Positions 1 to 7,009 of a stretch of 64,000 nucleotides of DNA are shown piece by piece (the stretch's first letter is position 1; every line of letters begins with the position of its first letter). Under the pieces are notes generated by a model, which did no database searches, had not been told where the DNA came from, and saw only the letters and a program-made list of their open reading frames with translations. The stretch spans positions 620,001 through 684,000 of the forward strand of contig CAVYLN010000001.1 in the NCBI GenBank assembly GCA_963769435.1, written 5' to 3'. This stretch comes from JADKAV01 sp963769435 (lineage in GTDB: Bacteria; Actinomycetota; Actinomycetes; S36-B12; UBA10799). The position numbers were made by a program, and so were the translations under genes.

Positions 1-541
1 ATCGGGGCCAGGATCACGTAGATCGCCTTGGGCATGCCGGGCGGGAACATCATGTTCGTGAAGAACTTGATCGGCCCCTGGTGGCGCATGCCGAGGTACA
101 TGTACATGAATCCAGACGGTGATCGCCAGTCCCACGGGGAACGCGAAGCGCGAGTTCACCGGGAACTGGGCACCGGGGATGATCCCCCAGAGGTTCCCGA
201 TCCACACGAAGAAGAAGATCGAGAACAGCAATGGGACGAACCTGTCGCCGTCCTTGCCGATGACCTCTCGGCTGATGCCGTCGCGGATGAACAGGTAGCC
301 CATCTCGCCGATGCTCTGAAGCTTGCCCGGGATGATCTTGGAGTTCCGGAAGGCCAGCATGAAGACGACGATGATGATCAGCGAGCCGAGCAGCAGCAGG
401 AAGCACCGGCTTCGTGAAGTTGCCGAAGTAGGGCTCGATCTCGAAGATCGACGCGTCTGGAGCGGGGAAGCCACATCCGAAGTCGTTGCCGAGATGACAC
501 CCCGGCTCGATCTCGGCCATCGGAACGACTGCGCCCTGCAC
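1..541 (-). CDS. atpB: ATP synthase F0 subunit a (partial, frameshifted)
   Basis: Subunit a of F0F1 ATP synthase, the membrane protein that forms the proton path against the c-ring. Incomplete: it runs off the left edge. The protein reads in three frames: MAEIEPG to FGNFTKPVL (520 to about 415), then FLLLLGSLIIIVVFMLAF through RFAFPVGLAITVWI, then after about 112 MYMYLGMRHQGPIKFF and MPKAIYVILAP. Two single-base shifts therefore interrupt an essential gene, which suggests sequence error rather than decay. I place the start at GTG 541, which follows GGGAGG and overlaps an upstream TAG as TAGTG; ATG 520 is the alternative. It is the last visible gene of glyA-wecA-atpI-atpZ-atpB, the usual actinobacterial order. 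Confidence 0.85.
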
Positions 542-784
542 TACGCCTCCCGCTGAGTAGTTGGGTCCGCCATCCAGGTTGCGCAGGCGGAAGAAGATCA
601 AGTAGGTGCTGGCCACGAGTCCGAATACCGCACCGATCGCCAGGCCGACCGAGGAGTTACCCCAGAAGTAGCCGATCAGGAAGCCAAGGCCGCCGTACAG
701 CAACAGACCTGCGATCAGGTTGTTCATGACAGTCCACGCAACGTTCGGCGTCTGGCTGTCGACGGGGGCTTTTGCAGATTTCAT
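541..784 (-). CDS. AtpZ/AtpI-like small F0-associated membrane protein
   Basis: About 80 residues with two predicted membrane helices, around NNLIAGLLLYGGLGFLIGYF and GLAIGAVFGLVASTYLIFF, the second ending in a basic FRLRNLD. This is the size and shape of AtpZ-type proteins encoded before atpB, thought to help F0 assembly or c-ring insertion. The ATG at 784 has AGG about a dozen bases upstream; TTG 796 is also possible. As printed, the frame has no stop and runs straight into atpB. A TAG at 543-541 lies in a neighbouring frame directly before the atpB GTG, so a one-base shift near 545-575 is likely. An AtpZ-AtpB fusion is the less likely reading. Confidence 0.6.
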
Positions 785-839
785 GATCGCGCTCAACCTA
801 CCAGCACCGGCAGGCGCGACTGCGTGGTACCCGCGGGCT

Positions 840-1308
840 TCATGAGCCCGGCTTCCGCAGTCGGGCGATGACCTCGGGGTCGTCGGACAGGCCGAGCGTC
901 GACTCCGGCTCCACGTAGGCCCTCGGCTGCTTGGACAGCGACACCACGATCAGCGCGGTCCATACCAGCGCGCACGCCACGATGGTGCCCGCGAAGACCT
1001 GCGGATCGAAGAAGGTGGCCCCGCGCAGGGCCAGCAACAGGATGAACAGGACGAGGATCTGCCCCAGGTACACACCCAGTGCCACGTTCAGTCCCAGCGC
1101 CGGATTGTTGGCCAGGACCTTCTGCACCGCGAGCTGACCGAGACCGAAGAAGGCCAGCACGACCACGGTGGCCATCACCGCGGCGATGACCCCGGGCATC
1201 CCGGCCACGACCGCACCCCAGATCACCCCGATCAGACCCACCACGGCAGTACCCAATCGCCGGGCGCACGATCGCGGCCCGGGTGGGGACGGGGGAATCG
1301 GATTTCAT
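840..1308 (-). CDS. atpI: ATP synthase protein I (AtpI-like), frameshifted near the start
   Basis: Four-helix membrane protein of roughly 150 residues lying between wecA and the F0 genes, where actinobacteria carry their ATP synthase protein I. Hydrophobic segments are VVGLIGVIWGAVVAGMPGVIAAVMATVVVLAFF (as two helices), ALGVYLGQILVLFILLLAL and GTIVACALVWTALIVVSL, followed by a polar tail. The best start is ATG 1308 (MKSDSPVPTRAAIVRPA) preceded by GAAGGAC, but that frame leaves the membrane protein near 1258. From there the frame entered at TTG 1256 carries the protein to the stop at 840. One single-base shift near 1258 joins them. If the sequence is right, translation would have to start at TTG 1256, giving 138 residues. 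Confidence 0.7.
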
Positions 1309-1341
1309 GTCCTTCTACTGTAACGGTCGTGTAAGGCTGAC

Positions 1342-2433
1342 CTACCGCCGGGACAACGACGCTTCCGGCCGCGAGACCAGCAGCGCCAGACCCCCCAGGC
1401 CGACCAGGAAGAAGACCAGTGCCATGGGCCACGGGACCAGGGCGATCGCAACGGCGGAGAAGGCGATCAGGGCCGTCCAGGCGTGCATCAGCCCCACGGC
1501 TCGGCGATGGGAGTGACCGAGTTCGATCAGCCGGTGGTGCAGGTGTTCCTTGTCGGGGGCGAACGGACTGCGGCCCCGGCGGGTGCGCCTCACCACCGCC
1601 ATCCCGACATCGATCAGCGGGATCGCGATCACGGCCAGCGGCAACAGCAGCGGCAGGATGGCCGGGAGCAGCAGTTCGCCACGCACCGCGCTCGGGTCGA
1701 CCCGGCCGGACAGCGTGATGGCGCTCGCGGCCAGCAGCAGACCGATCAGCATGGAGCCGGTGTCCCCCATGAACAATCGGGCCGGATTCAGGTTGTGCGG
1801 CAGAAAACCGACACAGATGCCGGCGAGCAGCGCGCTGATCAGCGCGGCCAGCGTCGCGCGATCGAATCCGAACTCCACCGACAGCAGGAAGGCGTAGACG
1901 AAGAAGGCGGTGGCGGCGATTCCCACGATCCCCGCGGCGAGGCCGTCGAGGCCGTCCACGAAGTTGACCGCGTTGATCGTCAGGACGACGAAGAGCACGG
2001 TGAGAAGCACGCTGGTCAGGGGGTCGAGCACCAGCGTGCCACCGATGGGCAACCACACCAACTGGATGCCCAGGAACGCCATGGACCCCGCGGCGAGCAC
2101 TTGTCCGGCGAACTTGGTCGGCGCGTCCAGACCGAAGCGGTCATCCAGAAGCCCGAGCACCACGATCAGCGTGGACCCGACCACGAGCGCGAGGGGTTGT
2201 CTGTTGTTCCCGAAGACCACACTGAGTTGCGGCAACTGGCTGGCCACCAACAGTCCGGCCAGCAGCCCTCCGTACATGGCGAGCCCGCCCCATCGGGGTG
2301 TCGGCCGGGAATGAATGTCCCGATCTCGCACCTCCGCCATCGCCTTGGCCTTGATCGCCAGGCGACGGACCGGCGGCGTCAGCAGATAGGTCACCGCCGC
2401 GGCCACCAGGAAGCAGATCAGGTATTCACGCAC
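1342..2433 (-). CDS. wecA: WecA/MraY-family undecaprenyl-phosphate glycosyl-1-phosphate transferase
   Basis: Polytopic membrane enzyme that moves a sugar-1-phosphate, typically GlcNAc-1-P, from its UDP donor to a polyprenyl phosphate. This starts synthesis of cell-wall linkers or surface polysaccharide. At 363 residues it has the family length, about 10-11 hydrophobic segments and the diagnostic motifs: GLLDDRFGLD (Asp97-98), NAVNFVDGLDGLA (154-166), FMGDTGS (221-227) and DKEHLHHRL (294-302). The HxHHR motif separates WecA/TagO/Rfe from MraY. In mycobacteria the equivalent gene makes the linker that ties arabinogalactan to peptidoglycan. It starts at GTG 2433, 12 bases after the glyA stop, so it is probably cotranscribed with glyA and the ATP synthase genes. 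Confidence 0.9.
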   Translation of the reverse strand: MREYLICFLVAAAVTYLLTPPVRRLAIKAKAMAEVRDRDIHSRPTPRWGGLAMYGGLLAGLLVASQLPQLSVVFGNNRQPLALVVGSTLIVVLGLLDDRFGLDAPTKFAGQVLAAGSMAFLGIQLVWLPIGGTLVLDPLTSVLLTVLFVVLTINAVNFVDGLDGLAAGIVGIAATAFFVYAFLLSVEFGFDRATLAALISALLAGICVGFLPHNLNPARLFMGDTGSMLIGLLLAASAITLSGRVDPSAVRGELLLPAILPLLLPLAVIAIPLIDVGMAVVRRTRRGRSPFAPDKEHLHHRLIELGHSHRRAVGLMHAWTALIAFSAVAIALVPWPMALVFFLVGLGGLALLVSRPEASLSRR

Positions 2434-2445
2434 GGGCGGAGCGCG

Positions 2446-3708
2446 TCAGCCGAACGGGTAGGCGGGGTACTCGTGCACCAGTCCGTCCACTGCCGAGCGG
2501 ACCTCGGCTCCGGCATCAGGCTCTCGCACCGCCCTGGCGATGAGGCCGGCGATCTCCTTCATCTGAGCGACCCCCATCCCCTGGGTGGTGACGCTGGGGG
2601 ACCCGACCCGGATCCCACTGGCCACGCTCGGCGGCTGCGGGTCGAAGGGGATCGCGTTCTTGTTCAGCACGATCCCGGCGGCATCACAGCGCTGTTCGGC
2701 CTCCGCCCCGGTCACGCCCAGCGGCTGCAGATCCAGAAGCGCCAGGTGGGTGTCCGTGCCACCGGTGACCGCCCGCATACCCTCGGCCTCGAGGCCGGCG
2801 GTCAACGCCTGCGCGTTCTCGATGACGTCGCGGGCGTACTGCTGGTACTGCGGCGTGGCTGCCTCCTTGAGCGCCACCGCCTTGGCCGCGACCGAATGCA
2901 TCAGCGGGCCGCCCTGCATCATCGGGAAGACGCCCTTGTCGATGGCGGTGGCGTGCTCCTGCTTGCTGAGGATCATGCCCCCACGCGGGCCGCGCAGCAC
3001 CTTGTGTGTGGTGAACGTGACGACATCGGCGTACGGCACGGGGCTGGGGATCGCCTTACCTGCGACGAGCCCGATGAAGTGGGCGGCATCGACCATCAGG
3101 ATCGCCCCGACCTCGTCGGCGATCTCTCGGAAAGCAGCGAAGTCGATCAGCCGTGGGATCGCCGAACCACCGCAGATGATCATCTTCGGCTGGTGTTCAC
3201 GGGCCAGGTCACGGACCTGGTCGTAGTCGATGTCCTCAGTGGTCTTGTCGACGCCGTAGTGCACGGCCTCGAACCACTTGCCCGAGAACGAGACCTTGGT
3301 CCCGTGGGTCAGATGTCCGCCGTGCGGCAGGCTCATCGCGAGGACCTTCTCCCCCGGCTTCACGAAGGCGCCGTACACGGCGATGTTCGCGGATGCCCCG
3401 GAGTGCGGCTGCAGGTTCGCATGATCCGCGCCGAAGAGCTCCTTCGCGCGGTCGATGCCGATGTTCTCGGCCTTGTCCACCTCCGAGCACCCGCCGTAGT
3501 ACCGGCGACCCGGGTATCCCTCGGCGTACTTGTTGCTCAGCGTGGAACCGAGTGCGGCGAGAACCGCCGGACTGGTGAAGTTCTCGCTCGCGATCAGCTG
3601 CAGACCGCTGCGGAGCCGGTCGAGTTCGCTGAGCAGAATGCCGGCGATCTCGGGATCCTGCTCCTCCAGCATGGCGAAGTCGGGACCCCAGAATGGGACG
3701 TTGGTCAT
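2446..3708 (-). CDS. glyA: Serine hydroxymethyltransferase
   Basis: PLP enzyme interconverting serine plus tetrahydrofolate with glycine plus 5,10-methylene-THF, the main source of one-carbon units. The protein has 420 residues, full family length. The Schiff-base lysine is Lys236 in TFTTHKVLRGPRGG. Also visible are LIASENFTSP (38-47), the YAEGYPGRRYYGG substrate loop and the PLP-contacting DAAHFIGLVAG, which carries Ala-Ala-His where DMAH is usual. Start ATG 3708 is chosen because AGGAGA sits seven bases upstream; an open frame extends to 3777 but without a ribosome site. It is the first gene of the operon that continues into wecA and the F0 genes. Confidence 0.97.
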   Translation of the reverse strand: MTNVPFWGPDFAMLEEQDPEIAGILLSELDRLRSGLQLIASENFTSPAVLAALGSTLSNKYAEGYPGRRYYGGCSEVDKAENIGIDRAKELFGADHANLQPHSGASANIAVYGAFVKPGEKVLAMSLPHGGHLTHGTKVSFSGKWFEAVHYGVDKTTEDIDYDQVRDLAREHQPKMIICGGSAIPRLIDFAAFREIADEVGAILMVDAAHFIGLVAGKAIPSPVPYADVVTFTTHKVLRGPRGGMILSKQEHATAIDKGVFPMMQGGPLMHSVAAKAVALKEAATPQYQQYARDVIENAQALTAGLEAEGMRAVTGGTDTHLALLDLQPLGVTGAEAEQRCDAAGIVLNKNAIPFDPQPPSVASGIRVGSPSVTTQGMGVAQMKEIAGLIARAVREPDAGAEVRSAVDGLVHEYPAYPFG

Positions 3709-3895
3709 GGTTTCTCCTGAGAAAAGGCCTGCACGCCAGTGTACGGGTGCCGAGCAGGTGTGCCGTCGCCCCGGCACGCGGCGTGGGCACGATCAAAGAC
3801 CCCTCGGGCCCTTACGGAGCCCTTGTCACACCGCTGCCGCCATGCACCGGGCGGTTCGACCACGAACGGACGCTCGAGTCCGCGCACCCCGCTGC

Positions 3896-3901
3896 CACAA
3901 T
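3896..3901 (+). promoter_or_regulatory. Possible degenerate leaderless -10 box of the Sua5-like gene
   Basis: CACAAT lies six bases before ATG 3908, the spacing seen at the leaderless starts elsewhere in this window, but the first base departs from TANNNT. No Shine-Dalgarno site precedes the ATG. Confidence 0.3.
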
Positions 3902-3907
3902 CGGTTC

Positions 3908-4544
3908 ATGATGCGAACCTACGCCGGCGACGACCCCCAACTGCGCGCCGCGGGGACCCGTGCCGCCACCTCGGCGATGCGGTCGGGGCGACTGGTGATC
4001 GGGCCGGCGGACTACCACTACGCGGTGGTGACCGACGCCTTCTCCGGGCCGGGACTGCAAGCGCCTGCGGGAGGTGCGCGGGATCTCGGAGGGCACCGCC
4101 GTACCCGTTTTCATCGATCGGCGCACGACACTGCACGCCCTGTGGGGGCGGGTGCCGCGCGACGCAGACGTGCTCGCCCGCGCCTTCTGGCCGGGGCCCC
4201 TGACACTGATCGGGAAACCTCAGTTGTCACTGGCCTGGTCAGCGGGCGTCCCGGATGCGGTGGCCGTGCGGATGCCCCTGCACCCCTGGATGCTGCAACT
4301 GGTCGCTGCAGTCGGTCCGATCGCGGGCACCGGGGCGCATGCGGCCGGGGAACCACTGGCGGTGTCGCTGGCGCAGTGCGACACCTCGGGTGTGTCGATC
4401 GGCCTGGACGGGGGCGAACTGCCGGGCGGCCCGGCGTCCACAGTCGTCGATCTGCGCTCCGGGGTCGACGTCGTCCGGGAGGGTGCGATCACCGCCGAGC
4501 AGATCGACAGGTGTCTCGGGTCCGGCCCCAGCGAGGCGGGGTAG
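3908..4544 (+). CDS. Sua5/YciO/YrdC-family protein (divergent, frameshifted)
   Basis: Resembles threonylcarbamoyl-AMP synthase, which makes the precursor for t6A37 in tRNA. The N-terminal half (MMRTYAGDDPQLRAAG to TDAFSGPGL) and the rest (KRLREVRGISEGTAVPVFID to the stop) lie in two frames, so there is a one-base shift near 4060. FWPGPLTLI, AVRMPLHP and ITAEQID fit the family. However, the active-site signatures are eroded: PADYHYAVVTDAF replaces the PTDTVYGL region, and the Lys-Arg-Pro motif is missing. It is transcribed toward prmC, whereas in other actinobacteria Sua5 follows prmC on the same strand. It may be a catalytically altered paralogue rather than the t6A enzyme. Confidence 0.65.
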
Positions 4545-4588
4545 CCGTCCAGGGATCCTGACGGACCCGGTCGGCGTTGGCCGCCGTG

Positions 4589-5374
4589 TCAGCGCCGGCG
4601 ACCCCCGGTGACCCGCGGCCTGCCGGTGAGGTCGGGCCATGTGCGAACGTCGGCGAAGTCGCCGAGCAGGGACTGGACCTCGTCCGCCTGGAACTCCCCG
4701 TGCTCGATGAGGACTCGGCCGCCGGTCGACAGCATTGCTCGGGCCTGCTCAACCACGCACCGCACCACATCGAGACCGTCCGTGCCGCCGAACAGGGCAC
4801 GGGGTGGGTCGTAGAGGGCGACTTCGGGGTCCCGCGGAACCATGGCGTCGGGGATGTAGGGGGGATTGCTGACCACGAGGTCGACCGGCCCCAGATGGCC
4901 GAGATCGTCGGCGCAGACATCGGCGGCCAGGATTCGGTAACGGTCAGCGGCGTTCCTGCGGGCCCAGTCGATGGCCAGCAGATCGACTTCCACCCCGACC
5001 ACGTGGGCGTCGGTCTCCGTCGCGAGGCTCAGGGCGATGGCCCCACTTCCGGTGCACAGATCCACCGCCGCTGCGAACGGCTCCTGCAACGCGATGTCGA
5101 CGAGGATCTCCGTCTCCGGCCGCGGTACGAACACTCCGGGCCCGACCGCGAGTTCCAGGTGACGGAAGGCCGCCGAGCCCAGGAGGTGCTGCAGAGGGAC
5201 CCGGCGGCAGCGCAGCGCCACCAGTTCGGCCAGTCTCGCCTGCTGTTGGGCAGTCAGCACCGGGGTCGTGCTCCGGGATTCGGCTACAAACTCGATCAAC
5301 CACCGCGCGTCGCTGTCCGGCGACGGGACTCCGGCGGCCCGCAACTGTTCCGCGACCGTCCGGCGCAGGTTCAC
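4589..5374 (-). CDS. prmC: Peptide chain release factor N5-glutamine methyltransferase
   Basis: SAM-dependent enzyme that methylates the Gln of the GGQ motif in RF1 and RF2, raising termination efficiency. It has 261 residues. It shows an N-terminal helical domain, then VPRPETE (a PrmC hallmark), SAM motif I DLCTGSGAIALSLA, and the glutamine-binding VVSNPPYIPD. I choose GTG 5374, whose GTGA overlaps the prfA stop, over the longer open frame to 5422. Coupling directly behind its substrate gene prfA is the standard arrangement. Confidence 0.95.
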   Translation of the reverse strand: MNLRRTVAEQLRAAGVPSPDSDARWLIEFVAESRSTTPVLTAQQQARLAELVALRCRRVPLQHLLGSAAFRHLELAVGPGVFVPRPETEILVDIALQEPFAAAVDLCTGSGAIALSLATETDAHVVGVEVDLLAIDWARRNAADRYRILAADVCADDLGHLGPVDLVVSNPPYIPDAMVPRDPEVALYDPPRALFGGTDGLDVVRCVVEQARAMLSTGGRVLIEHGEFQADEVQSLLGDFADVRTWPDLTGRPRVTGGRRR

Positions 5375-6447
5375 ACCGACTCCGCCGACTCCAGTCGTTG
5401 CGCCAGATCGGCCTCCAGACAACTGGCGATCACCGGGTCCAACTCACCGGCCAGTACGGCGTCGAGGTTGTACGCCTTGAAGCCGGTGCGGTGATCGGAG
5501 ATCCGGTTCTCGGGGTAGTTGTAGGTCCGGATGCGTTCGGAACGATCGACGGTGCGTACCTGTGTCCTACGGGTGGCGGAGGCCTCGGCCTCCTTCTGCT
5601 CCTCGGCCAGGGCCACCAGCCGGGCACGCAGGATGCGCATCGCCTGTTCCTTGTTCTGCAACTGCGACTTCTCGTTCTGGCACGACACGACCACCCCGGT
5701 CGGCTCGTGGGTGATTCGCACCGCGGAATCCGTGGTGTTCACGCTCTGTCCGCCAGGACCCGACGATCGGTACACATCGATGCGCAGATCGTTGGGGTCG
5801 ATGGTGATCTCGATGTCCTCTGTCTCCGGAAAAACCAGGACGCCGGCCGCGGAGGTGTGGATGCGACCCTGTGACTCGGTGACGGGAACCCGCTGCACAC
5901 GGTGTACCCCCGCCTCGAACTTAAGACGTGCGTACGGCATGTCGTCGACCTCGGTCTGGCCTTTCGCCTTGATCGAGACCGTCGCGTCCTTCACCCCTCC
6001 GAGGTTGGTCTCCTCCAGCGAGATCACCTCGAGACGCCAGCCGCGGATCTGCGCGTACCGCTCGTACATCCGCAGGAGGTCACCGGCGAACAGGGCCGAC
6101 TCGTCCCCGCCCTCCCCCGCCTTGATCTCCAGGATCGCGTCGGAGTCGTCCAGGGTGTCGCGCGGAACCAGCATCTCGCTGAGCCGGTCGGCCATCTCCT
6201 GGCGCTGCACAGCGATCTGTTCGGCCTCCTCGGCGAAGCCGGGATCCGCCTGCGCCAACTCGCGAGCGGCCTGCTCATCCTCGCCCGCCACGAGCCATTG
6301 CTCGTACAACTCGACAATGGGCCGCAACTGGGCATGGCGCTTGCCGACTGTCCGCGCCTTCGCGGGATCGGCATGCAGGGAGGGATCCGCGAGCTCCGTC
6401 TCGAGCGCTCGCATCTCGTCAACGAGAGCGGAAACCCGTTCGAACAC
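5371..6447 (-). CDS. prfA: Peptide chain release factor 1
   Basis: RF1 recognises UAA and UAG and triggers hydrolysis of peptidyl-tRNA. It has 358 residues, a normal length. The codon-recognition tripeptide is PVT (188-190, the RF1 type PxT), and the catalytic GGQ is at 232-234 within SSGPGGQSVNTTDSAVR. GTG 6447 immediately follows the rpmE stop, and its ribosome site would lie in the end of rpmE. The 3' end overlaps prmC by four bases. Genes run rpmE-prfA-prmC as in Mycobacterium. Confidence 0.98.
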   Translation of the reverse strand: MFERVSALVDEMRALETELADPSLHADPAKARTVGKRHAQLRPIVELYEQWLVAGEDEQAARELAQADPGFAEEAEQIAVQRQEMADRLSEMLVPRDTLDDSDAILEIKAGEGGDESALFAGDLLRMYERYAQIRGWRLEVISLEETNLGGVKDATVSIKAKGQTEVDDMPYARLKFEAGVHRVQRVPVTESQGRIHTSAAGVLVFPETEDIEITIDPNDLRIDVYRSSGPGGQSVNTTDSAVRITHEPTGVVVSCQNEKSQLQNKEQAMRILRARLVALAEEQKEAEASATRRTQVRTVDRSERIRTYNYPENRISDHRTGFKAYNLDAVLAGELDPVIASCLEADLAQRLESAESV

Positions 6448-6663
6448 CTACTTGCTGGTCGACTTGCCGAAGCGCTTCTCGAACTTCGCGACGCGGCCGC
6501 CGGTGTCAAGGATCTTCTGCTTGCCGGTGTAGAAGGGGTGGCACTTGTTGCAGACATCAGCATGGATCTGGCCGCTCTTGGCCGTGCTGCGTGTCGTGAA
6601 CTGGTTGCCGCACGAGCACGTGACAGTGGTCTCGACGTACTCGGGGTGGATGTCGGGCTTCAT
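6448..6663 (-). CDS. rpmE: 50S ribosomal protein L31 (zinc-binding type)
   Basis: Small ribosomal protein bL31 of 71 residues. It starts MKPDIHPEYVETTVTCSCGN and carries the CxC plus CxxC zinc ligands (TCSCGN and DVCNKCHPFYTG), so it is the zinc-containing paralogue rather than the zinc-independent form induced by starvation. It ends in the basic GRVAKFEKRFGKSTSK. ATG 6663 follows AAAGGAGAATC, one of the clearest Shine-Dalgarno sites in the window. The gene sits between the rho terminator and prfA and heads the rpmE-prfA-prmC unit. Confidence 0.97.
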   Translation of the reverse strand: MKPDIHPEYVETTVTCSCGNQFTTRSTAKSGQIHADVCNKCHPFYTGKQKILDTGGRVAKFEKRFGKSTSK

Positions 6664-6839
6664 GATTCTCCTTTGATGATCCCCGGGTCGCCGAAACCGC
6701 GCAGCGTGAACCGGGGCGTTCCTCGAGTGTAACGCCGGTGCCCGCCCAGCCATTCCCCACCTGCCGAAGGTGGATACGGACCGTGCGGCCGAACGCTCCG
6801 CTCGGCGGCGTACCCCGGCGCCGGATCTCCGCAGCCTGC

Positions 6840-6873
6840 GCAGGATCCCTTCCACATGTGAAAGGGATCCTGC
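6840..6873. repeat. 34-bp intergenic palindrome, copy A
   Basis: A 12-bp arm GCAGGATCCCTT is followed by a 10-base centre CCACATGTGA and the exact inverse arm. It lies in the rho-rpmE gap, 177 bp upstream of the rpmE start and 76 bp past the rho terminator. A second 34-bp copy matching at 27 positions occurs at 42665-42698. There is no T-run, so it does not look like a terminator. Confidence 0.75.
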
Positions 6874-6948
6874 AGACGATGCGACGAACCCACCCTGGCG
6901 CTGACGGTCGGAGCCCCGAGCGGCGCCGGCCTGGTGCGTCCCGACAAG

Positions 6949-6981
6949 AACGAGCCCCCCGCCATAGGCGAGGGGCTCGTT
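6949..6981 (-). terminator. Intrinsic terminator after rho
   Basis: A ten-base perfect stem (AACGAGCCCC with GGGGCTCGTT) encloses a GC-rich loop of about 13 bases just past the rho stop at 7010. The end of the stem supplies a short T-containing tail in the minus direction (CGTTCTTGTC). The gap 6664-7009 otherwise holds only the palindrome at 6840-6873 and, presumably, the rpmE promoter. Confidence 0.75.
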
Positions 6982-7009
6982 GCACAGAGCGTGTTGTTGG
7001 TGGTCCGAT

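Noticed and set aside
1483..3720. A 745-codon open frame on the plus strand opposite wecA and glyA.
   Set aside because: Its product is low-complexity Gly/Arg/His/Asp-rich, without domains, and is the antisense shadow of two well-supported genes in GC-rich DNA.
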